NCBI GenBank assembly: GCA_028826165.1
Contig: JAPDFW010000117.1
Location: 112,487 to 176,486, forward strand
Direction of reading: 5' to 3'
From: Anaeramoeba ignava
Lineage: Eukaryota > Metamonada > Anaeramoebidae
Length of the DNA stretch: 64,000 bases
In this document: piece by piece, positions 33,268 to 42,169 of the stretch
How positions within the stretch are numbered: the first letter of the stretch is position 1
How the letters are laid out: each line of letters opens with the position of its first letter
Notes under the pieces: model-generated
Seen by the model: only the letters and a program-made list of their open reading frames with translations
What the model was told of the DNA's origin: nothing
The model's database searches: none
Made by a program: the position numbers and the translations under genes

Positions 33268-33987
33268 ATGATTGCAGAAAATCCTTTAATTTTACATAAT
33301 ATGCCAGTTTTGGTTCAATATGAAAATGTTCAAATCAGAAATAGATTTATGAGAAAAATCTACACAACTTTAACAATTCAAATAATGATAACATACATTA
33401 TATTCAGAATAATATTATCACTTCCATTAAAACAAAGAGAAGAATTATCAAAATCAATAATTTTAATTTTAACAACAGCATTATTAACAATAATATTCAT
33501 AGGATTAGCAATTTTTGAAAGAACTAATTATCCAAGAAACTTAATCTATTTGATCTTACTTTCTTTTTTTGAAGCTTTAACTTTAAGCTTTTCTTTGGCT
33601 TCAATTAGTCAACCTTCAATTGTTAAAACTGCTTTTAAATTAACAGCAGGAATTTTTGGATTATTAACAATGTTTACTTTTCAAAACCGTTTTTCAATCG
33701 ATCGAATTTCTACTATTTTTTTCATCTCTTTTTTGGAACTGTTACTTATTATTTTTGTCTCCATTTTGAATCCTTATGATTTTTATATTTATCCTGGTTA
33801 TTATGTTATTTTAATGATTTCAATCGTGATTTTTTGCTTTTATATTGTTTTTGATACTGTAAGAGTTTTGGATTCTCTGAATGAAGATGAATGGGTTTTG
33901 GCTGTTATTATCTTATATTTTGATTTTCTTCGTTTATTTATGAAAATTCTTGAATTATTATCTTATCTTGCCAAAAAGAATAAATAA
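33268..33987 (+). CDS. TMBIM/Bax inhibitor-1 family membrane protein, copy 2
   Basis: 239 residues from MIAENPLILHNMPVLVQYEN. It is a tandem paralogue of the gene just upstream. FMRKIYTTLTIQIM, FRIILSLPLKQREEL, SFSLASISQPSIVK and GLLTMFTFQNRFSIDR are shared, while loops and the fifth helix have diverged. Seven membrane segments are again visible. A longer frame starting at 33208 reads promoter T-runs as Phe and is rejected in favour of the ATG at 33268, which aligns with copy 1. Confidence 0.85.
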   Translation: MIAENPLILHNMPVLVQYENVQIRNRFMRKIYTTLTIQIMITYIIFRIILSLPLKQREELSKSIILILTTALLTIIFIGLAIFERTNYPRNLIYLILLSFFEALTLSFSLASISQPSIVKTAFKLTAGIFGLLTMFTFQNRFSIDRISTIFFISFLELLLIIFVSILNPYDFYIYPGYYVILMISIVIFCFYIVFDTVRVLDSLNEDEWVLAVIILYFDFLRLFMKILELLSYLAKKNK

Positions 33988-34040
33988 AAAAAATTTGATT
34001 TTTGTTTTCATTTTTTCATTTTTTACATTTTTTTCATTTT

Positions 34041-34937
34041 ATGATTCAAGATAATTTTCAAAGATATCAAAGACAAACAATTCTTCCAAATTTTGGTCAA
34101 GAATCTCAACAAAAATTACTTAATTCTTCTTGTTTAGTTGTTGGAGCTGGTGGATTAGGTTCTCCTGTAATTTTATATTTAGCTTCTGCTGGAATTGGTA
34201 ATTAAATCAAAAAAAATATTAAATTTTTTAATTTGAAATTTTTAATTTGAAATTTTAATTAATTTTAGGCAAAATTGGAATTGTAAAATTTCCCAAAAAG
34301 CAAAAAAAAAAGTTCTCAAAAAAAATTTTTTTTCTTCTTTAAAAAATAAAAGGTTGATTTTGATGTTGTTGATGTTTCAAATTTACAAAGACAAATCATT
34401 CATTCTGAAGAAAGAATCAATCAAAACAAAGCAAAATCAGCTCAAAAAACAGTTGAACTATTAAATTCAGAAATTAAATGTGAAATTTTTGAAGAAAAAA
34501 TAACTGAAGAAAATGCGAATGAAATCATTTCCAAATTTGATATTGTAGTTTCATGTGTTGATTCATACGATTCAAGATATGAAATAAATAAAGTATGTTC
34601 AAATTTGAACAAGCCAATGATAAGTGGAAGTGTTAATGGTTGGCAAGGCCAAATTACTACACTTTGTTATAAAGATGGACCTTGTTTTAATTGTTTATAT
34701 CCTGAAAAACCAAAAACTTTAGTTGAAACAAATGGAATAATTGGACCTGTTGCTGGTTTTATTGGTTCTTTACAAGCAATTGAAACTATTAAAATTCTTA
34801 TTGGTCAATCTCCTAATTATCATCTTAAAATGGGAATTTTTGATGGAGAAAATGGAAATTTTAGAATTATGAAAATTCGTGGAAAACAAAAGAATTGCAA
34901 AGTTTGTGGAATAAAAAAAGAAGAAGATCAAAAATAA
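34041..34937 (+). CDS. MoeB/ThiF/UBA4-like E1 adenylyltransferase with a 14-nt exon
   Basis: Exons 34041-34197, 34269-34282 (14 nt) and 34353-34937 splice in phase and give 251 residues: ASAGIG, then KIGI, then VDFDVVDVSNLQRQ. Such enzymes adenylate the C-terminal Gly of a ubiquitin-like sulfur carrier (MoaD, ThiS or Urm1). Visible motifs are QRYQRQTILPNFG, the nucleotide loop VVGAGGLGSPV, the arginine motif NLQRQIIHSEE, and two zinc CxxC pairs (GPCFNCLYPE and NCKVCG). There is no rhodanese domain as in MOCS3/UBA4. Where a catalytic Cys usually sits before the GVxGP segment, this protein reads LVETNGIIGPVAG with no Cys. Its partner carrier is not in this window. Confidence 0.85.
34269..34282 (+). 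other. 14-nt microexon
   Basis: The sequence GCAAAATTGGAATT lies between an AG at 34267-34268 and a GT at 34283-34284. It supplies the missing KIGI residues of the E1 fold and restores the frame between exons 1 and 3. Flanking introns are 71 and 70 nt. Confidence 0.75.
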
Positions 34938-34997
34938 ATTAAATATTTTTTTTTTTAAACTAAATTTTAAATTAAACTTAAACTAAATTTTTTTTAA

Positions 34998-37900
34998 TTA
35001 TTCTTTATTTGCTTTAATTCCCTTTTTTGATCTTCTTTTTTCCTTTTTTTTCTTTTTTTCTTTTTTTCTTTCTTTTTCTTCTTTTTCTTCTTTTTCTTCT
35101 TTCGGAAATGGAACTGATTCTGGTTCTGAATCTTCTTCCAAAAGAAGTTCAAGTTGTTTAACTGCTTCAAAAAATAAATCTGCAACTTTTTTCACTTCAG
35201 ATTTTGTTGTTGATCTTCCCATACTTACTCTCATTGCATTTCTAGCAATTTCTTCAGGAATATGAGAATTAAGAAGAACTTGAGAAACACTTGAACTAAT
35301 AAATAAATCAAAAATTAAAAAAGCAAATAAAAAAATTAGGAACTTTTTTTTTGATTTATTTTTGCTAATTAAATTAATAAATGATTACATTTCTCTTGTT
35401 TGAACATGACAAGCAGCACCAAGTCCTGTTTCAACTTGAGGACATTGAAATAGAATATTTAATCCTGTTGATTCTTTTCCTATAAAACTGAAATTGCAAG
35501 TATTTGGAATTCTTTCTGAAAAATCATTTTTTCCATTAATATTAATTTTAAAATCTGATTCTAATAAAAGTTTTTCGAAATAATCTCTAACTTCAAGTAA
35601 ATGATTATAAAAACCAAAAACATTTTCTTTAACAATCAAAGCAGCCTTTAATAATAAAAATTTTAATATAAAAAATAAATAATAATATAAAAAATAAATA
35701 TATATACTTGTCCTAAACCAACAATCATAGCAGTATTTTCTGTTCCAGATCTATAATTTCTTTCTTGACCACCACCAAGAAAAATAGGTTTTAAAGGGTA
35801 ATTTTTATTAAAGAATATAGCACCAATTCTTGGGCCATAAAACTATTAATAAGAATAAAAAATAGAATAAAAAATAAGAATAAAAAATAAAATAAAAATG
35901 GAATAAAAAATGGAATAAAAAATGGAATAAAAAATGGAATAAAAAATGGAATAAAAAATGGAATAAAAAATAGAATAAAAAATAGAATAAAAAATGAAAT
36001 AAAAATAGAATAAAAAATAGAATAAAAATGGAATAAAAAATGGAATAAAAAATAAAATAAAAATGGAATAAAAAATGGAATAAAAAATAGAATAAAAAAT
36101 AGAATAAATAATGAAATAAAAAATGGAATAAAAAATGAAATAAAAAATGAAATAAAAAATGGAATAAAAAATGGAATAAAAAATAAAATAAAAAATGGAA
36201 TAAAAAATGAAATAAAAATGGAATAAAAAATGGAATAAAAAATGGAATAAAAAATGAAATAAAAAATGAAATAAAAAATGAAATAAAAAATAGAATAAAA
36301 AATAAAATAAAAAATGAAATAAAAAATAGAATAAAAAATAAAATAAAAAATGAAATAAAAAATTATTTTTTTTGAGAACTTACTTTATGACCAACAATAG
36401 TTAAATAATCTACTCTTAATTTTTTAACATCAACTGGTATTTTTCCAATTGCTTGAGCAGCATCAGTGTGAAATAAAATTTTATCTTTTAAATTATGTTC
36501 TTTTTGATAATCTTCAAGAACTTGAGCAATTTCAGAAATTGGTTGAATTATTCCTGTTTCATTATTTGCAAGCATAATTGTAACTAATTTAACTTCTGGA
36601 GTTAATAAATCTTTTATGGTTTGTGGTTCAACAAATCCATATTTACAAACTGGTGCAAAAATAACATTAATTCTTCCATCTTTTTCTAATTTTTTTAATG
36701 GATTCTCAATTGAAGGATGTTCAATGTTTGATGTAATTATTGTTGGTTTATCTTTATTTTTTAATTGTTAATTTTTTAATTTTGTTTTATTTGAATTTTT
36801 AATTTTTATTTATTTACTAAATTGTTCAGCAATTGAATTTATAACCATAAAATTGCTTTCTGTTCCTCCACTTGTAAAAATAATTTCTTGTGATTCACAA
36901 TTTATCCTTTTTTGATAATAAGATTATTTATAAAATTATTTATAAAATTAAATATAAAATTAATTATAAAATTATTTATAAAATTATATATAAAAATTAA
37001 TTATTTTAAAATTAATTATTAAATTAAATATAAAATTTATTTATAAAATTATTTATAAAATTAAATTAAAAAATAAAAAATTAATTATTAAATATTTTAA
37101 AATTAAAAATTATTTATAAAATTATTTATAAAATTATTTATAAAATTATTTATAAAATTATTTATAAAATTATTTATAAAATTATTTATAAAATTATTTA
37201 TAAAATTATTTATAAAATTATTTATAAAATTATTTATAAAATTATTTATAAAATTATAAATAAAATTATTTATAAAATTAATTATAAAATTATTTATAAA
37301 ATTATTTATAAAATTATTTATAAAATTATTTATAAAATTATTTATAAAATTATTTATAAAATTATTTATAAAAATTATTTATATAAATTATTTATAAAAA
37401 TTTATAAAATTATTTATAAAATTATTTATAAAAATTTATTATTTATAAAATTATTTATAAAATTATTTATAAAATTATTTATAAAATTAAATATAAAATT
37501 ATTTTAAAAATTATAAAATTTATAAAATTATTTATAAAAATATAAAATTATTTATAAAATTATTATAAAAATATAAAAAAATTATTTATAAAATTATTTA
37601 TAAAATTATTTATAAAATTATTTATAAAATTATTTATAAAATTATTTTTAAAATAAAATTATTTTAAAAAATTATTTATAAAATTATTTATAAAATTAAT
37701 TATAAAATTAATTATAAAATTATTTATAAAATTATTTATAAAATTATTAATAAAATTAATTATAAAAAATTATTTATAAAATTAAATATAAAATTATTTA
37801 TAAAATTATTTATAAAATTATTAATAAAATTAATTATAAAATTATTTATAAAATTAAATATAAAATTATTTATAAAATTAAATATAAAATTATTTATAAA

Positions 37901-38904
37901 ATTATTTATAAAATTATTTATAAAAAATTAATAAAATTAAATATAAAATTCCAATATAAAATAAAAATTTATAAAAATTTATAAAAATTTATAAAATTAT
38001 TTATAAAAAATATAAAATTATTTATAAAATTATTTATAAAATTATTTATAAAATTATTTTAAAATTATTTATAAAATTATTTTAAAATTATTTATAAAAT
38101 TATTTTTATAAAAAATTAAAATTATTTATAAAATTATTTATAAAATTATTTATAAAATTATTTAATAAAATTAATTTATAAAATTAATTATAAAATTATT
38201 TATAAAATTATTTATAAAATTATTTATAAAATTATTTATAAAATTATTTATAAAATTATTTTATAAAATTATTTATAAAATTATTTATAAAATTATTTTA
38301 TAAAAAAATTTATAAAATTATTTTAAAATTATTTTAAAATTATTTATAAAAAATTATAAAATTAAATATAAAATTATTTATAAAATTATTTATAAAATTA
38401 TTTATTTATTAAAATTATTTATAAAATTATTTATAAAATTATTTATAAAATTATTTATAAAATTATTTATAAAATTATTTATAAAATTAATTATTAAAAT
38501 TATTTATAAAATTATTTATAAAATTATTTATAAAATTATTTATAAAATTATTTATAAAATTATTTATAAAATTATTTATAAAATTATTTATAAAATTATT
38601 TATAAAATTATTTATAAAATTATTTATAAAATTATTTATAAAATTATTTATAAAATTATTTATTAAATTATTTATTAAATTATTTATAAAATTATTTATA
38701 AAATTAAATATAAAATTATTTATAAAAATTTTACATATCACCAATTTGTTTTCTTGCATTTTCAATAGCTTTATTTGCAATTTCACCAGAATTATAAGTT
38801 GAACTTGGATTAGCCCAATGAATTTTAAGACTTTCCAAAATTTTTTCATAAACTGTTGAATCAAGAGGAGTTGTAGCGTTATAATCCAAATAAATTTTTT
38901 CCAT
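34998..38904 (-). CDS. SCLY: Selenocysteine lyase (SCLY-type, PLP), six exons
   Basis: The enzyme splits selenocysteine into alanine and selenide. Exons 38904-38735, 36906-36818, 36751-36384, 35842-35708, 35645-35389 and 35295-34998 all join in phase to give 438 residues, close to human SCLY (445). Motifs: [94 protein letters not shown] with the PLP lysine at the exon edge, [25 protein letters not shown] with the active cysteine, and [12 protein letters not shown]. The AACHV active-site context and [10 protein letters not shown] resemble SCLY rather than the SSGSAC type of IscS/NFS1. A cysteine desulfurase is the alternative. No mitochondrial presequence is visible. The C-terminus has a Lys/Glu-rich tail. 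Confidence 0.85.
35850..36366 (-). repeat. Intronic GAATAAAAAAT-type repeat in SCLY intron 3
   Basis: About forty units of GGAATAAAAAAT with G/A variants on the plus strand fill the intron between the third and fourth SCLY exons. Confidence 0.85.
36920..38732 (-). repeat. 1.8-kb ATTTATAAAATT array in SCLY intron 1
   Basis: A 12-bp unit (ATTTATAAAATT) is repeated well over a hundred times. By eye the stretch is pure A/T apart from one CC near 37951. The unit is almost self-complementary, so either strand could fold on itself. It separates the first SCLY exon from the rest. Confidence 0.9.
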
Positions 38905-39066
38905 TTTTATTTATTTAAAATTAAAAGAAAAAGAAAAAAATAAAAAGCAAAAAAATTTAAAAAAAATAATTTTTTTTTTGCTTTTTTTTTTAATTTTTTT
39001 TTAATTCATTTTTCCTTCTTTTAATTCTTCTTTTTGTTTTTGTTTGTTTTTTTTCTTTTAAAAGAA
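38905..39066. promoter_or_regulatory. Divergent promoter region, SCLY and coactosin-like gene
   Basis: A 162-bp gap between two divergent starts. It holds T-runs, AAGCAAAAAAAT/TTTTTTTTGCTTTTTT opposed segments, and TTCATTTTTCCTTCTTTT 60 bases before the rightward ATG. Promoter role inferred from position only. Confidence 0.4.
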
Positions 39067-41182
39067 ATGACTGAAGTTTCATTTGAAAACAAATTTGAAA
39101 TTGATAACGCTGTTCGAGATGTTCATAATGAAAAGTCAGAAAATTCATGGTTAATGCTTTCATTTGTTGAATCAACAAATCCAAGAACAAAATGGTCTAC
39201 GATTAGATTACAAGCAATTGGTTCAGAAATTGAGGATTTAGTTTCTCATCTTCATAAAAAAATGTTTGCTTTTATTCTTGTTAGAGTTTTGGATAAATAT
39301 GATGGTTATGATACTTATCGTTATGCTTATATTTATTGGGTTTGTTTATTTTGAAATTTAAAAAAAATTTTTTTGGGGATAATTTTTCTAATTTCCTCAT
39401 TAATTTTTCAATTAAATTTTATAATTAATTTTTATAATTAATTTTTATAATTAATTTTTATAATTAAATTTCAATTAAATTTTATAATTAAATTTCACTT
39501 AATTTTTCAATTAAATTTCAATTAATTTTTATAATTAATTTTTATAATTAAATTTCAATTAAATTTTATAATTAATTTTTATAATTAAATTTCAATTAAA
39601 TTTTATAATTAAATTTCAATTAAATTTTATAATTAAATTTCATAATTAATTTTTATAATTCAATTTCAATTAAATTTTTCAATTAATTTTTCAATTAAAT
39701 TTTATAATTCAATTTTATAATTCATTTTTATAATTAATTTTTCAATTAATTTTTCAATTAAATTTCAATTAAATTTTATAATTCAATTTCAATTAAATTT
39801 TATAATTCAATTTCAATTAATTTTTATATCAATTCCAAAAATAATAAAAAAAGATTGGTGAAGAACTTCGTGGAATTGATCAAGCAAAAGTTGGTGTTAA
39901 AAAAGGAGCTATTGAAAAAGCTCTTGGTCATTGGAATGTTGAACTTCAAATTTCCGATTTTGAAGATATGACAATGGAAAATATTATGAAGAAAGGTATT
40001 TACAAATTTTGATTTAATTTTAATTTAATTTTAATTTAATTTTGATTTAATTTTGATTTAAATTTGATTTAAATTTGATTTAAATTTGATTTTAATTTTG
40101 ATTTAATTTTTTAAATTTAATTTTTGATTTAATTTTGATTTTAAATTTTTGATTTTAATTTTTTTGATTTAATTTTGATTTAATTTTGATTTAATTTTAA
40201 TTTAATATTAATTTAATTTTGATTTAATTTTGATTTAAATTTGATTTAATTTTAATTTAATTTTAATTTAATTTTGATTTAATTTTGATTTAATTTTGAT
40301 TTAATTTTGATTTAATTTAAATTTAATTTTGATTTAATTTTGATTTAAATTTAATTTAATTTTAATTTAATTTTGATTTAATTTTGATTTAATTTTGATT
40401 TAAATTTAATTTAATTTTAATTTAATTTTAATTTAATTTTGATTTAAATTTTGATTTAATTTTGAATTTAATTTTAATTTAATTTTAATTTAATTTTGAT
40501 TTAATTTTGATTTAATTTTGATTTAATTTTGATTTAATTTTGATTTAAATTTGATTTAATTTTGATTTAATTTTGATTTAATTTTAATTTAAAAATAGTT
40601 CAAGATGCAAGTGGAACAAGAGATAGAACATCAAACATTGGAGACGACAATCAAAATCCTAAATTAGTAAGTTATCACAGTGTACACAGTCAAACAGCCG
40701 AAAAAGCCAGCCGAAGAGTATTACACGGAGACGAACAAACAAAACAAACGAAACATTTTGTACCGATAGAAAAACAAGGAATGGAATTCATAAACGAATA
40801 TGAAATAAGAGATGCAATAGCAGCAATAAGAAACGATAACGATCCAACTGATTGGCTACTTCTTGAGTACGCAGGAAGAGATCAAGTTAAATTGTCACAA
40901 ACAGGAACTGGAGGCTTAGAAAGTTTGAAGGAAGTTTTGGACACAAGAAAAGTTCAATATGCAATGTTTAGAACAATTCATAGAGTTGATAAAACTGATA
41001 ATGTTAGATTCATTGTAATCCGTTGGGTTGGTGAGAATGTTCCTCCAACTGTTCGTGCAAGAGTTATTACTCATAAGGGTATGATTGATGATATTTTTAA
41101 TCCAGTTCATATTTCTATTGATGAACAATCTTTGACTTCTTTAACTTCTCAATCAATTAAAGAAAGATTAAAGAAACTTTAA
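39067..41182 (+). CDS. Two-domain coactosin/ADF-H actin-binding protein, three exons
   Basis: Exons 39067-39339, 39854-39995 and 40599-41182 splice in phase to give 332 residues. The first ADF-H domain (about 1-140) reads EIDNAVRDVHNEKSENSWLM, then YRYAYIYW|IGEELRGIDQAK and KKGAIEKALGHWNVELQI. The second (about 195-320) reads EIRDAIAAIRNDNDPTDWLL, then RFIVIRWVGENVPPTVRARV and THKGMIDDIF. Both match the coactosin branch of the ADF-H fold, where WxGENV and KG motifs lie at the actin interface. Coactosins bind F-actin; two domains in one chain could bridge neighbouring subunits. The linker (about 140-190) and the start of domain 2 use more G/C than surrounding DNA. Two introns of 514 and 603 nt are repeat-filled. 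Confidence 0.85.
39360..39835 (+). repeat. Intronic TTTATAATTAAT/TTTCAATTAAAT repeat
   Basis: Intron 1 of the coactosin-like gene is almost entirely 12-bp units alternating ATAATTAA and CAATTAAA cores. Confidence 0.85.
40010..40594 (+). repeat. Intronic ATTTAATTTTGA repeat
   Basis: Intron 2 of the coactosin-like gene consists of about fifty TTTAATTTTGAT-type 12-bp units. Confidence 0.85.
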
Positions 41183-41590
41183 TTTCCTTTTAATTTCCTT
41201 TTAATTTTCTTTTAATTTTCTTTTAATTTTCTTTTAATTTTCTTTCAATTCCACTTTTTTTTTTAATTCCACTTTTTTTTTTTAAATTGAACTAGCAAAA
41301 AAAAAACAAAATTTTAATTTAATTTTTTTTTTTATTTTTTAAACAAATTTTATTCAAAATTCTTAAAAGCAAAAAAATAAATTTTGAATTAAATTAGAAA
41401 ATAAATTTGAATTAAATTAGAAAATAAATTTGAATTAAATTTTGAATTAAATTTTGAATTAAATTTTGAATTAAATTTGAATTGAAATGGAATTAAATTT
41501 TGAATTAAATTTGAATTAAATTTGAATTAAATTTTGAATTAAAATTTGAATTAAATTTTGAATTAAATTAGGAAATAAATTTGAATTAAA

Positions 41591-41690
41591 TTTGAATTGA
41601 AATGGAAAAGTAACTTTTAAGAAATTTGAAATCAATTTGAAATTATTCTATCTTAATTCCAATTAAAAAAAAAGTAAATTAAAATTTTGA
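41591..41690. repeat. 100-bp direct repeat, left copy
   Basis: Identical by eye to 42061-42160, 470 bp away. It starts TTTGAATTGAAATGGAAAAG and ends AAGTAAATTAAAATTTTGA. Outside these limits the copies differ. Confidence 0.85.
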
Positions 41691-42060
41691 ATTAAATTTT
41701 GAATTAAATTTGAATTAAATTTTGGACTAAATTAGAATTAAATTAGAAATTAAATTTGAAATAAATTTGAATTAAATTAGAATTAAATTTTGAATTAAAT
41801 TTTGAATTAAATTAGAATTAAATTAGAAATTAAATTTGAAATAAATTTGAATTAAATTAGAAATTAAATTTGAAATAAATTTGAATTAAATTTGAATTAA
41901 ATTTTGAATTAAATTTTGAATTAAATTTTGAATTAAATTTTGAATTAAATTAGAAAATAAATTTGAATTAAATTTTGGATTAAATTTGAATTAAATTTGA
42001 ATTAAATTTTGAATTAAATTTTGAATTAAATTAGAAAATAAATTTGAATTAAATTTTGAA

Positions 42061-42160
42061 TTTGAATTGAAATGGAAAAGTAACTTTTAAGAAATTTGAA
42101 ATCAATTTGAAATTATTCTATCTTAATTCCAATTAAAAAAAAAGTAAATTAAAATTTTGA
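42061..42160. repeat. 100-bp direct repeat, right copy, next to the PAQR stop
   Basis: The copy of 41591-41690 that directly abuts the 3' end of the PAQR gene, whose stop is at 42170. It therefore probably is that gene's 3' UTR, and the left copy its duplicate. Confidence 0.8.
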
Positions 42161-42169
42161 TTAAAAAAA

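Larger units (their letters stand above)
41183..42169. repeat. Convergent intergenic region with GAATTAAATTTT repeats
   Basis: After the coactosin-like stop come five TTTTAATTTTCC-type units and two ATTCCACTTTTTTTT blocks. A long array of GAATTAAATTT(T) units with AGAAAATAAATT variants follows. No coding signal is visible. It contains an exact 100-bp direct duplication (separate entries). Confidence 0.8.

Noticed and set aside
40600-40860. Possible transferred segment because of higher G/C
   Set aside because: It reads in frame as the linker and start of the second ADF-H domain of the coactosin-like protein, so composition probably reflects coding constraint.
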